NCBI GenBank assembly: GCA_037042185.1
Contig: JAXQJY010000028.1
Location: forward strand, 2,046,001-2,110,000
Direction of reading: 5' to 3'
DNA: 64,000 nt
Origin: Sordariomycetes sp. S80-01Y
Lineage: Eukaryota > Ascomycota > Sordariomycetes
The notes under the pieces were generated by a model. It had not been told where the DNA came from. It was given only the letters and a program-made list of their open reading frames with translations, and made no database searches. Positions 23,760-34,091 of the stretch are shown piece by piece; the stretch's first letter is position 1; each line of letters starts with the position of its first letter. The position numbers and the translations under genes are program-made.

Positions 23760-24765
23760 ATGATGACCCCCATTTCTAAGCCTCTGATGGCCCTGGGAGC
23801 GGCTCTGCCGCTTTTCCTCCAGCAGGCCGCCGCCCAGTCCTCCGGGAGCTTCACGTTCCTCACGTACAACGTCGCCGGGTTGCCCCCGATCTTCAACGAC
23901 AACGAGGTTCCCGGCGACAAGGGCACCAACTCTAACACCATCGGCAGCAAGCTCGCCGAGGGAGCCTTCGATGTCGTCCACATGCAGGAGGACTTCAACT
24001 TCCACGCCTACATCTACGAGACGGACAACCACCCCTTCCGCACGCCCACCACCGGCGGAGTACCCTTTGGCAGCGGGCTGAACACGGTTGCAAACTACAA
24101 CTGGGGAGATTCGTTTGAGCAGATCAAGTGGGACCGCTGCAACCTCAACTCGGGAGATTGCTTGACGCCCAAGGGCTTCTCGTACATGCGCGTGGAACTC
24201 GCGCCAGGAGTCGAGGTCGACTTCTACAACCTCCACGCCGACGCTGGGTAAGACTCACAAAAACATTGTGAAATTCAAGTGGCTGATGTGAGAGCAGATC
24301 GGACACTGGTGACAGCGACGCCAGGCGATCGGGCATCCAGCAGGTCCTAGCCCACATGGAAGCAAACAACGACGGCCGCGCAGTCGTTGTCGGAGGAGAC
24401 ACCAACGACCGCTACACCAACGCCGCGCGCAGCATCAACCTTCTGGTTGACGCCGGCTTCACCGACCCCTGGGTGGACATCATCAAGGGTGGCCAGTACC
24501 CAGCCGCCGGAGCGCCGGCGGATCCTTGCGACGTGCCGGCCGCTTCGAACCAGTGTGAAGTCGTGGACAAGGTCTTGTGAGTTCATGTCATTTGATCTAT
24601 TGAAAGGAACTGCGTAGCTAACCTTACATCAGGTACCGCTCTGGTGACTCGCTAAGCCTTACGGCGGATAGCTGGACTTACAAGTCGGACTTCTTCGTGC
24701 AGCCTGACGGCAACATTCTGTCGGACCACAACCCTATTCTTGTGGAGTTCTCTTGGAGCTCCTGA
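23760..24765 (+). CDS. Secreted endonuclease/exonuclease/phosphatase-fold hydrolase
   Basis: Exons 23760-24247, 24298-24576 and 24633-24765 (introns 50 and 56 bp) give 299 residues. A signal peptide is evident (residues 1 to about 25, ending LFLQQAAAQ). The DNase I-like fold is supported by its ordered motifs: LTYNVAGLP (metal-binding Asn region), VHMQEDF (catalytic Glu), FYNLHADAG (catalytic His), GGDTNDR (Asp/Asn pair) and a terminal LSDHNPILVEF (Asp-His). The fold covers DNases, inositol-polyphosphate phosphatases and sphingomyelinases. Fungal secreted forms of this length are usually annotated only to the superfamily, and the substrate is unknown. Cysteines in the Cys-Asn and Asp-Cys segments fit an extracellular protein. 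It is convergent with the alpha/beta hydrolase, whose gene ends about 180 bp away. Confidence 0.88.
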
Positions 24766-24945
24766 GTGCTATGCTTAGTCTGAGACAATTTCAAGTTTCT
24801 TAGTCTACCTGCTCTTCACGATATTTGACGTCTGCAAATTGATGATCCCCGTTGGTGCACCCTGAAAGCAAGTGATTACAGTCAACAGCGACATGCGAGT
24901 ATGTGACGCTGGACTGAAGCTTCCTCGATCTCACACGTTCCTGTC

Positions 24946-25842
24946 TTAGTCAACAACCTCAACACCCTCAGGCATGGGTGTCTGCTTTATCCAAGCGTCG
25001 ACGGCTGCGGCAAATCTGTCGGGAACCTGCAAATTCCAGCCATGTCCTACTCCCCTGACTGCCACCGCGATGGACTGCTTTGCATTACCCTGGCCAGCCG
25101 TCCTGATCCTGCCCATGAACTTTCCACAACCCTCGACGTCGTCCCCCTGGTCCCCAGCCGCCATGAGGATTCTTACCTGTTTCTGGGCCAGGTCCTCTGC
25201 CAGATCGGAGTTCCACGTCTTGAAAATACCACCGAACGCGTTCTCAAAGAGAGCCACCGTGTTGTTCTTCCAGATCTCACCCCTGAGTTCGTGATGCGGC
25301 TTCATTTCGATCCACCACGTCTGCGCCCTGTAGAAGCCAGACCCGACCATAGCCCACAGCATCCACGAAACGGTCTTCGGATGCGTCACCGCCCACTGCT
25401 GCACAGGCTGGTAGACTGTGCAGCCCGAAACGAAGGCCGTATTCACCAGCGAGTTGTGGTTCCGTATCAACTCCATCGTCGCGAACCCGCCGTTCGATAT
25501 TCCCACGACGTGTGCGCGGCCGCCGTGCGCATATTTGCGTATCAGATCAGCGACCTTGTCAGCGGCGAAAGTCTGCGAGTACGGTTGGATGTGCCGCGAC
25601 GCTGAATGCTGAGGCAAATCAGGGATGATGAGGTGATACTGGGACAGGTGGCTGCCGACGTAAGCCCATTCGAGGTTGCAATTGCACAGCCCATGGAGAA
25701 GAACGACGGTCTCGTCAGCCTCATCGTTCGTTGTGACGAAGAACAGCTCGTCTTTGGCAGACATGTTGTTGCGTGCAGCGTGAGGAAAAAGAGCTTTCCT
25801 CGTCCCAGATGGAATCCAGAGATCAACGCCAGGTGCAGGCAA
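24946..25842 (-). CDS. Alpha/beta-hydrolase fold protein
   Basis: A single uninterrupted frame encodes 298 residues, or 272 if translation begins at the downstream ATG at 25764 (MSAKDELFF), which fits the domain start better. The oxyanion-side HG follows the first strand (ETVVLLHGLCNCNLEW). The nucleophile elbow is GISNGG, with serine at about residue 116 of the long form. A likely acid lies in MAAGDQGDDVEG and the catalytic histidine in RGVGHGWNLQVPDRF. The overall length and the order of these motifs are those of small esterase/lyase-type alpha/beta hydrolases. No signal peptide is seen from the downstream start. Substrate and pathway are unknown. Confidence 0.85.
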   Translation of the reverse strand: MPAPGVDLWIPSGTRKALFPHAARNNMSAKDELFFVTTNDEADETVVLLHGLCNCNLEWAYVGSHLSQYHLIIPDLPQHSASRHIQPYSQTFAADKVADLIRKYAHGGRAHVVGISNGGFATMELIRNHNSLVNTAFVSGCTVYQPVQQWAVTHPKTVSWMLWAMVGSGFYRAQTWWIEMKPHHELRGEIWKNNTVALFENAFGGIFKTWNSDLAEDLAQKQVRILMAAGDQGDDVEGCGKFMGRIRTAGQGNAKQSIAVAVRGVGHGWNLQVPDRFAAAVDAWIKQTPMPEGVEVVD

Positions 25843-27469
25843 TCATAAGGAACGCTGGATGCGCAAAAGGCGAGATCAGGCAAAAAATAAGCATCGATCA
25901 TGATAAGGACAGCGGCCCCCGTGGTGCTGACATCAAACGGCAGGCTGTGCCTCAGCATTCTCCCAGGCGCCACAGTTGCCCATGCGAATTCAGGCAACCG
26001 TGTTCAGCATGGCTCAAGGCACCCGTGCACTTTACTACCTTAATTCATGAGATCGAAAGTGAACGTCTAGTATTTTGAGAGCGATTAATCTTGCTTAATC
26101 AACTTGGTAGTATCTGTTCCAGTGACGAGTATGGAATGCAAACCCATATTGAGCGTAGATAAATCCGGTCGCGTGAACGACCGCATGCTGGATGGAGCAG
26201 CTCGGCGTCGACCTATGCACCATCCTGCCGTGTCCCTGATCCATGGCCCGTTTTTTGGAATAAGTTGCGTCTGTATGTTCAGGTGGTCAAAGAAGCCCAA
26301 TGGTATGATGAAATAGTATGGATAACTCTGATTCTCGATTGGAACACTGTGCCAATCGTTCCTTTACGAAGCGGGTGCGGACGAAAACCAACCCTTACGA
26401 AGTTATACGATGGGCTGAGAATAAGATCGCGAAGAGGAAGCACACTATTTGGTAGTGCTATCAATGACTTTAACAATCGATAAAAACATCTTTAGGCTTG
26501 ATCCCAAGTACGAAGGCGGCGAAGTTGCTGAGACACCTCGTAGAAGTGCAGACAGAGCATATAATACTAGTAGTGGGGAGTAGACTTCTTCTTGATGACT
26601 TTAGAAGAAAACAACAGAAAAACGGTTTAGTTATCTTAGAGGCCCAATGATCCAATGAATAAAAAGTCAGAAAGGGATCAAAACGTCCCCTTGTGCGCCA
26701 TGTCCCGACTCATTAGCTATTTGCGCTTGCAGGAGTGTACACATGCAGTGTTATTATCTATGCATTGCCGGCGCCAACCATGACAACATAGTCCCTATGC
26801 GCACTCTAGAGCACCCTCCTGTCAAATTTTAAAGTTTAAACACCTCTGACTACATACATGAATCCCAGCACAGACAAGCATTGTTTCTTGATCTAATACT
26901 GAGAGATCCTGCAAAGGTGATGGTCGTATGCTTTGATTGACTTTAGCGCCTTGGGGAATAGTTTTCGGGAGTTTAACCGTTTATGACTTCTTCAGAAAAG
27001 GCAGCGTGTAAAATGTAGCTAATCTGCAATAAAACGTAGCTGGGGTTTCGCAGATCATTTCGGCTGACAGCAATGGACGCCAATCTCGCACCTACTAGGC
27101 AAACTGACCTGACCAGTGGGCAGAACAGCTGTGGATGCCGTATCACGTGCGTATAGTTAAATCCAGGTGCGAGAGCGGTATCCATCTCTGTTAGCCACAA
27201 TGACTGGCTATAACCTACACGAAACCCAAAGGGGTGGAAGAGCAAAAGTCAAAGCAAGCGATCCGCAAGAGCTTGTTATGTCGTCGAAGCCTAAAATGAA
27301 TTTTTCCTCTTCCTGCCCTGAAAAGCCTTCTTCGCACGGAGTCTTGATTTCTGCATTCTCGTGCTCTCAGCATAGCGCACCGCCTCCACCATCAACTACA
27401 ATTGACCATCGACAAGCAACCGACCGACTTTCAGTCATTGGATAGTCTCGGAGGAAAGAAATAACAAAG
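25843..27469. other. AT-richer intergenic region, about 1.6 kb
   Basis: Only short frames of up to about 100 codons are found. Base composition is visibly richer in A and T than in the neighbouring genes, especially from 26400 to 27000. I see no RNA gene or recognisable repeat. Confidence 0.5.
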
Positions 27470-28477
27470 ATGGTTCAGAAGCGACTGCGGACCTTTACCT
27501 GTTTCGCAAAGCTCCCAAAGGAGCTTCGCGACTACATCTGGGAGCTCGCCATGCAATATGACACAGACGAACCGGCAATCCACTTCTTCTCCGCGAGTGA
27601 AGACCTAGAAGCATTTCAGGTCGATATCGACGTCGATTATGATCCGAAAGATGCCAGGTGGTGGAAGAGAGGAGAGTACCTAAAGCCTCCAACATGGAAG
27701 TCCGACGGTGGTGTTGAGGACTGGTCGACTCATAGAAATCCATCCGGCTATCTACTGGACCCGGGACTATGGTTCACATGTGCCGAATCTAGAGACAGTA
27801 TCGTACGAAAGAGAAAGGTGGATTTGCATTGGTGTGTTGCTTGTATCAAGTTGCCCGCCAAAAAAGGCTCCTGGCAGCGACATATAGCGATCCGGAGCGA
27901 CCTGGATTTGGTCATATTCCAAATACCGACATCCAAAATCATTTCTCTACCCCTGGGAATCCTTCAGAAGTTGACAAGCTCGAGTAATCTCTGGGAGTGG
28001 TTGCCCTTCTGTGGCATCGAGTACGACCCTCGGTGGGCAAAGCGTCTTGAAGAAGAGGATGGAAACGGCCGTTCAAAGATCGACATTGACAACCTGAAAA
28101 CGGATCCATTCAGCCGTCTTTTATGGGAAGTAGCACATGTCTCTACAACCGAAATCGGTACCTCAGAGCTTTGGCTAGTGGATCATCACACTCTTAAACC
28201 AGTCGCAGGCATGACATGCTCCCAGCTTGGGGAGGATCGAATTACATTCAAAGCAAGAGGATGGAGATACTTTGAGGTCAGCTCGTATGATGTTGGTGAA
28301 AGATGGAAAATGGCCGAAGGGTTCACGCGGTCGCAGAACCCATGGCGCTTCACCCGGGCCTTGGAAAATCATCCCGATTACATCAGGAGGCTAGATTGGG
28401 CGAATCTTGGTCGGTGGTCTGGTGAAAGGTTCCAGAAGGTCTCCTGGAGAGTAGCAGCCTGTATTGAAGACAAATAA
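27470..28477 (+). CDS. 2EXR-domain protein
   Basis: A single exon encodes 335 residues. The N-terminus carries the 2EXR pattern, FTCFAKLPKELRDYIWELA, with the two ExR repeats (ELR followed by a Glu-x-Arg later in the domain, near CAESRDSIVRKR). This domain is abundant and expanded in Pezizomycotina and resembles an F-box in sequence logic, but its partner is not known. The rest of the protein has conserved-looking tryptophans and acidic patches and no membrane segment. The ATG at 27470 is preceded by an A-rich context (aataacaaag). Function remains unknown for the family. Confidence 0.85.
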   Translation: MVQKRLRTFTCFAKLPKELRDYIWELAMQYDTDEPAIHFFSASEDLEAFQVDIDVDYDPKDARWWKRGEYLKPPTWKSDGGVEDWSTHRNPSGYLLDPGLWFTCAESRDSIVRKRKVDLHWCVACIKLPAKKGSWQRHIAIRSDLDLVIFQIPTSKIISLPLGILQKLTSSSNLWEWLPFCGIEYDPRWAKRLEEEDGNGRSKIDIDNLKTDPFSRLLWEVAHVSTTEIGTSELWLVDHHTLKPVAGMTCSQLGEDRITFKARGWRYFEVSSYDVGERWKMAEGFTRSQNPWRFTRALENHPDYIRRLDWANLGRWSGERFQKVSWRVAACIEDK

Positions 28478-29239
28478 TTATGCTATTTAGTCCCGCATGG
28501 CTTAGAGGCCCGAGTCCAGGCACTACAAGGAGGAATCAGGATGGATTGACTCCTGTGCTGCAGTTAAGCCCTTGACTGCGAAGCGTCAGTCATGTAGGAA
28601 CGACATAAAACATTGCTCAATACAGACTGGTTTTTATCCATGACTTTTACAATCTTTGAGCGTGTATCCAAATCTTCATCCACTTTGATTTTGCTGGTGG
28701 TCGGGCGTACATCTCGAGCTAGTTCTGCAACCGAGCTCACGACAATTCCCAAGACTATGCCTTACGTGTTTCTCGAAGTACCAGGCTCTGAATCTACTCT
28801 GAATCAAACGGATAATGCAATATAGAATTTACATGATATGGATGGTGTAATGTGTTGAAAGAACTGACCGAGATACCGCACCTTCCTTCTCAGCCTTTGG
28901 TGCCCTCAAAGCCACGTCCACGACGAGAATTGCGGGAAGGAGCAGCGCTCACCACACAACATGAATATTTGACCAGGAAGAAACAAGCAGGACCATGGAT
29001 AGCGACAGCGTTGTCTTCCCCTCCCAGGTCCCCCGAAGCTGCCTGGAGCTCATAGCTACTTAGTAGTACTACTATCCACGCATCATCGTCGACAGACAGC
29101 ATCGATCGAATACCTCGCAACTGCAGATACCAAGTAACCAGAACATCAGGGAAGTACCCAATCAACAGGATTCTGCAATTGCAAGGGACCCGCTGAGTTT
29201 AATAGTAGTTGCCCAGCGATCATCGAGCGAGCAGTCAAC
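28478..29239. other. Intergenic, no supported gene
   Basis: No coding frame of interest and no RNA gene seen. The right end is presumably the promoter of the next gene. Confidence 0.45.
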
Positions 29240-30369
29240 ATGGTTACCACACGTGGTCAGAAGCGCGCTCGAAGCGAAACAGACGACCTTGTTGCTGAGG
29301 CCAGCGAGCTTCTTCTTCTTGAGGGTCTTAGTCCAAGATCGAGAAAAGACGCCAGAGCTCTACACACAAGTCTGGCGCGAACGGCCTACAACGACGCCAA
29401 AGAATTAGGGAATTGCCGACAAAAGCTCGATCTCATCAAGCGCGGCGTGGAAAAAACCAAGCAGATCGAGAAGCTCAAGGTCTCTCTGAAGAAGTCGCAG
29501 CTCGAAGCCTCTACCAAAGTCTATGCCAAAGAAGTTACGGATCACGAAAAATAGTGTTTTCTGGTCGGAGACTGGTGCGCCGACATCGTGGCCCTCGTGA
29601 AGTCCGTGGAGGCAACCGCCAAAAACAAGGAGAGGTATGCTTTCAAAGCCGAATTGAGAACAAGGGGACCTAAAGACCAGCGGTACTACGAAATTTCCGA
29701 AGTCACAAGTCCTAATTACTTCAAGGAACAGGTTCAAGAATCCGTTCCCCAACTCAGAGCCGAAATTTCGAAAGTCAAACAGTGGCGAGAGGCCGGGGAG
29801 GATCCGCAAAAGCTCCCCTTACCCCAGCATTAAATAGGCTGGACTTCATTGTGCTTGTCATCAATCAGTCTTTTGGCGTTAAAGACAAAATTAATAGTCG
29901 ATTCCTACTCAAAATGATGGAAACATACTTTTTACGCAACAGCATGGCTCACCATCCACCTCCTAGAGCTACATTTCACTACTCGGCAGCAAAAAAGACA
30001 GTCAACTGGGAGAGAATCAAATGGCTCTGCAAAGACCAGAAACATGCATGGAAGAGACTTCACTCCGAGGGCAATATGTCAAAAGAAGATCTGGATCTTG
30101 CCGAAAAGTTGGCCACGCTGTGGTTCAATTGCCATGTCCGAAGCTTTTCAGGGAGTGTCGCTATACCTACCAAGTTTGGCCTGAAAGTGCAAACTGAGGC
30201 AGAGAAACTTCACAACACAGACGAAACGTCAGATGAAGGAAAAAATGCCACCCCAGTACAGGAGGGAAAGCAAGTCAAGAAATCTAAAACACCGCAAAAG
30301 CCAGAGCGACCTTTTGAATGGCCATACCGACAAGATCAGTGGGACGAAGTTCTGCCCCGGGGCCAGTGA
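29240..30369 (+). pseudogene. Unknown gene, frame interrupted (pseudogene or unresolved exons)
   Basis: A frame opens with ATG at 29240 and runs 104 codons, basic at first and then coiled-coil-like, to a TAG at 29552. The same frame continues directly after the stop for about 90 more codons (up to 29833). A second frame then takes over (about 29820-30369) with a tryptophan-containing segment and a charged, lysine-rich tail. I recognise no domain. A 72-75 bp intron from the GT near 29480 to the TAG could remove the stop, but no good intron explains the later frame change. So it is either a gene with exons I cannot place or a recently damaged gene. Its composition is coding-like and it lies next to a repeat zone. 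Confidence 0.5.
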
Positions 30370-30399
30370 ATTCAAAGCCTGTGAGGCTTGACCTTCTGG

Positions 30400-30720
30400 A
30401 TCTGTCAAGCGAGGAGCGTCGGCTGTCACGTCTGAAGCGCGCAGCCATAAACCGCGCGGGTAATCCGTGAAGCCTCGTCAGCGTTCGTTGTCTTGTCTTG
30501 GACATGCAACTGTGAGTCGCGCAGTGAGAGATCATCGATTGTGAAGCGAGGCGCGTTGGCTGTCTCGTTAATGACTTGCAGCTTTCAACCGCGCGGTGTG
30601 TAAGTCGCTGAAAAGCGCAGACTGTGATACCTCGTCAGCGTCTGTTGTCTTGTCGTGGACACGCAACTCTAAAGCGCGCAGTCAAGCGTAGGTTGTGAAG
30701 CGTGAGCCAGGGGGTACATA
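30400..30720 (+). repeat. Degenerate GC-rich tandem repeat, about 140-160 bp unit
   Basis: Two diverged copies follow each other. The segment beginning CAAGCGAGGAGCG near 30403 is echoed by GAAGCGAGGCGCG near 30542. The segment CCTCGTCAGCGTTCGTTG near 30474 returns as CCTCGTCAGCGTCTGTTG near 30632. A partial third start is seen near 30696. The unit is rich in GCGCGC-type steps and has no coding content. Confidence 0.6.
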
Positions 30721-30876
30721 AGACGCAAGCGTGCGCAGACCGCGAGCCTCTTCACATGCAGCCGTGAGAACGCAATTTATGGGCTCTGCATAGTTGGATA
30801 TCAGCAACGGAGCCGCCTGGACTGCTGGGAAGCAGGTCTGGGGCTCGTGATTTCTCTGAGGGCAATGCCAGAGAAT

Positions 30877-31330
30877 CCGGGCGGGTGGCAAAGTCGGATT
30901 TGAACCTCCCCGTGGTGCCACCTGGGAACCTAGACCAGCATCACTGGTCTAGAGCTGACTCAAACCGCGCACTGTAAGTTTCTCTCAAGAGCAAAGACTG
31001 ATTTTCAGGACAGGAACGGCTATAATGTGGTGTGGGTTTGGCGATGCTCAGATCGACATTTGCCTCGACGCTCTCTACAACGACAGAGCATGGCCACTAG
31101 ATATAGAGCATTGTCGGCAGCAAACGTCAATCCCTGCCCACAATTGAAAGCCATTGGAATGCAGAGGTGAGTCCATCCGTCTGCCTACTGATGCGTTTGC
31201 CCGGGCTGACTGTAAGACATACAAACCTCGGCCTTGTGATTCGATGGCGGTGACGGTGGCAGGTTTCAATGGTGGGACAGCCTTGAGGCTTCCGATAGCA
31301 GCGAGAAGATGTGACATCCCGTATGGGGTG
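30877..31330 (-). repeat. Dispersed repeat copy A with tRNA-like B box
   Basis: About 450 bp are repeated in the same orientation at 31831-32255. Both copies begin with CCGGGCGGGTGGCAAAGTC and can be followed to GCTTCCGATAGCA...AGAAGAT and CATCCC. On the minus strand the left end reads GGTTCAAATCC, a perfect polymerase III B-box form, next to TTTGCCACC. A nearby self-complementary block can form a strong hairpin. This looks like a tRNA-related SINE in minus orientation, but I cannot identify a full tRNA head or an A box. Confidence 0.55.
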
Positions 31331-31560
31331 TTATGGGTCCTGCGAAGAGGCAAGTCTATGGTTGGAGGTCTATGAGATCGAGCGGAAGATAAATCGCCAG
31401 AATTGCCGAGCGTCATGGGCTAGGTCGGATCTTGAACAGTTGAATGAAGAGGAGGCGAAGGGGGCAAAAGAGAGAAAGGACAGAAGCCACAATCACCGTA
31501 ATTGACAGCTTCTATTCTCTCCGGATGTCTACTTAGTGCACAACTGCTTCCTCTCCTAGC

Positions 31561-31679
31561 ACATACGACCATACCTAGTGGAAAATACGGGATCCCGTCC
31601 GCTCTCCCATAGTCAAGCCGCTAAGGGGCTGATTAGTAGTTGGGTCGGTGACGACCAGCGAATACCGGCTGTTGTATGT
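31561..31679 (+). rRNA. 5S ribosomal RNA gene
   Basis: About 119 nt match the Neurospora-type 5S rRNA along the whole length. The 5' end ACATACGACCATA can pair with the 3' end GGCTGTTGTATGT (helix I). The block GGATCCCGTCCGCTCT and the internal control region AGTAGTTGGGTCGGTGAC are present, followed by GACCAGCGAATACC. A long T run directly after the 3' end serves as a polymerase III terminator. In Pezizomycotina 5S genes are usually dispersed single copies, as here. It sits between two copies of a direct repeat. Helix positions look compensated, so it is probably functional, though I cannot exclude a recent pseudogene. Confidence 0.9.
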
Positions 31680-31702
31680 TTTTTTTTCTTTTTTTTTTTC
31701 TT
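31679..31702 (+). terminator. Polymerase III T-run terminator of the 5S gene
   Basis: Two long T runs separated by a single C start at the very end of the 5S sequence. This far exceeds the four to five T residues needed for polymerase III termination. The unusual length may instead be the poly(A) tail, on the other strand, of a retroposed element inserted here. Confidence 0.6.
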
Positions 31703-31833
31703 CGATAGCCGTTTCCAAACTCAGTGGGAGTGGCAATGTATTCAAACTCCCATAATCCATACGGATGTTGGGAGGCTTCCATGGTAGACACTGGCACTCC
31801 CGGCCTCAGCTCCACATTCCCCCGAAATGACCG
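31680..31833 (-). repeat. 5S-adjacent repeat, copy 1
   Basis: The segment from the T-rich run to CCCCGAAATGACC recurs in diverged form at 45990-46179. The last 30 or so bases (CTCAGCTCCACATTCCCCCG and flanks) are almost identical in the two places. In both places the T run directly follows 5S rRNA 3'-end sequence. Read on the minus strand this would be a short element ending in a poly(A) tail at the 5S terminator. Confidence 0.6.
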
Positions 31834-32255
31834 GGCGGGTGGCAAAGTCGGATTTGAACCTCCCCGCGGTGCCACCTGGGAACCTAGCCCAGTATCACTG
31901 GTCTAGAGCTGACTCAAAACGCGCACTGTAAGTTTCTCTCGAGGGCAAAAAACTGATTGTTAGGACAGGACCGGGAGTCTTGTAATGTGGCTTTGGCGAT
32001 GCGAAGATCGAAATTTGCCTTGACGCTCTTCACAACGGCAGAACATATCAACCCGTACCCACAGTTGAAATCCATTGAAACGTAGAGGTGAGTCCATCTT
32101 TCTGTCTACTAATATGCTTGCCAGGGCTGACTGCAAGACATACAAACCCAGACCTTGTGATCTGGCCATTCGGCGGCGACCGTGGCAGGGAACAATCTCA
32201 GGACAGCCTTGGGGCTTCCGATAGCACGCAGAAGATATTACATCCCATATAAGAC
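31831..32255 (-). repeat. Dispersed repeat copy B with tRNA-like B box
   Basis: Second copy of the repeat at 30877-31330, offset by 954 bp and in the same orientation. It differs from copy A at many positions, mostly by C/T and G/A changes, with a few short length differences. The B-box-like GGTTCAAATCC (minus strand) is kept. The abrupt left border of the match lies exactly where the 5S-adjacent repeat ends. Confidence 0.55.
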
Positions 32256-32399
32256 TGCATATTTATCTGGGCTGAGTTAATTACTCTTTGTTATAGGACC
32301 AGAAAAGAAATCGGTGAACATACACCGCACAGTGTCCATACGCTGCTGATCGTGCAGTCTATTCGGCACACGACCCTAGGCAACTCAAGACGCCCTGGT

Positions 32400-33544
32400 T
32401 CAGGCAATTTCTCCCCCCTTTTCACCAAAATCCTTGGGTACCTCGGGTCCCCAGACTGAAAATGGTCCGACAACATCCCTCTCTGTTGGTGTGTCGCGGT
32501 TGACAACGTCTCCATCGGCGTAGTGTTCAATCTTGAAACCACTCGAATCCGCCCAGTAATCAAAGATCTGGCTTCCGAGAACGTGGCGACCAACCCCCCA
32601 GATGCTCTTCCAACCTTTTTTAGCCAGCCACTGATGTCCGAGAAGCTGTGTGTCGAAATCTTCCACTTCGTAGGAAGTGTGATGGAGGAAGATCTTCTTG
32701 ACGTGTGGCTCGGCCCGCTGCATGAAGAAGCAGTGATGGTCGGAGTACTCCTCACCGAGGTCGAGGTGCATGAATGTCAACACATCCATGTTCGAGAAGT
32801 CCCAGTGGTAGAGGATATTAGATGGGACAAAGTTGAAGTTGCTGGTGTACCATGCAAGCTCATTGTCGAAGTCGGGGACTACGTAGCCAAAATGGCCCAA
32901 CTTGTGGACAAGGGCCGGCCCTTCGTGATAGCGCTGGAACTTGCCTGCCTTTCTTAGCGAACATGTCAATCGGGTTGAGGGTTTTTGGTGAGCGTACCAC
33001 GCCTCGGCTTTGCAAATGCCTTATTGAACGGCCCTTGCTGCTCATGTGTTGCTGAGGGTGCCTCCGGGCTCGGCTCCCGCTCTTCCTGCCCAAATATGAC
33101 GTGGAAGAAGGTGTTATCGGGTCGCTCGAATGTGATCATCTTACCTCCACCCGGTGCGTCGTCCAATGACCCCACTATGGCCCCGTCCAAGTTTGCAGCC
33201 TTGTCGAACTCGGCTTGAGAGGCAGCAACGAATGCCGGGCCGCGGAATCTCGGCTTCCCATCCTTACTCCGAGTGGCAACGTAGATGTACGGGTCCCTGC
33301 CATAGCCTCGAAAGTAAATCCTGTCGTCCGTGCTTCGCTCTTCGACGAAGCCAAAGTCCTTGGCAAAGGCGCGAAACCTGTTCAAGTTGGGGTGCTCGAA
33401 GTATACATGACCTATTCGAGCAAGCTGAACTTTGGACGGGTCGTTAACGATGGACGGAATTCGCATGTCTGGCATAATCGCCTCACGTATTGATCTCGGC
33501 AATTTGGTGAGGACTGTCAAAGCAATTTGCAATATGAGCGACAT
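32400..33544 (-). CDS. Two-domain extradiol (catechol-type) dioxygenase
   Basis: Exons 32998-33544 and 32400-32944 (intron 53 bp) give 363 residues; MPDMRIPS at 33475 is a possible later start. Two vicinal-oxygen-chelate modules are seen. The N-terminal one (ARIGHVYFEHPNLNRFRAFAKDFGF) is non-catalytic in the family. The C-terminal one has the metal ligands at about His200 (HKLGHFGYVV), His270/271 (LHHTSYEVEDFD) and Glu322 (IEHYADGD). The segment WGVGRHVLGSQIFDYWADSSG matches the extradiol dioxygenase signature region with the active-site His and Tyr, although the usual Pro is Ser. The enzyme should cleave a dihydroxylated ring next to the hydroxyls using Fe(II) and O2. It lies with an FAD hydroxylase, an FAH-family enzyme and a regulator, which supports a catabolic role. 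Confidence 0.87.
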
Positions 33545-34091
33545 TCTTCACGCCTTTGCCGAGGCACATTTTGTAGGCGTTGCCCGCGACTCGTATTTAT
33601 ACGCATTCTAACGGGCCACATTTTGGGGGTCGTCGCTGGCGTTGCTGGGAGCGCGTCATGATTCGCTGTCCTGCTAGCGGTCTCTACTGCGCCCGCCTTC
33701 CTGAACACCTTAAAGCCAAAGGTCAATTAAAGATGTACCGATAATGACTTTGCCTTCGGAAGACATTCCTCCATGGGGAGACTAGGTGGTGTGGCGCGTG
33801 GAGCTTCGGAGAGACTTCTTAGACCCGCCTGAAAACCGCGGCGCCGCGTATGCACGGCCGGAACATCTTCTACTGGAGTATCTACTGAGTATCTCGGAAC
33901 ATCGCAAAACCACCGCTCGGGATGCGACTAAACCTCTGACCTCGACTCTGACCTCGGCTCTGCAGATGGCGAGGCCGCGACTCGAGTAGGCGGGATGGCA
34001 CTTATACAACCATGAGCTCATCGGATCCAGCAAACAGCGGCAACTGTGATCGCGCCCCGAAGTTCCTTTCTAACAAGATTGGCAGCTCAAT

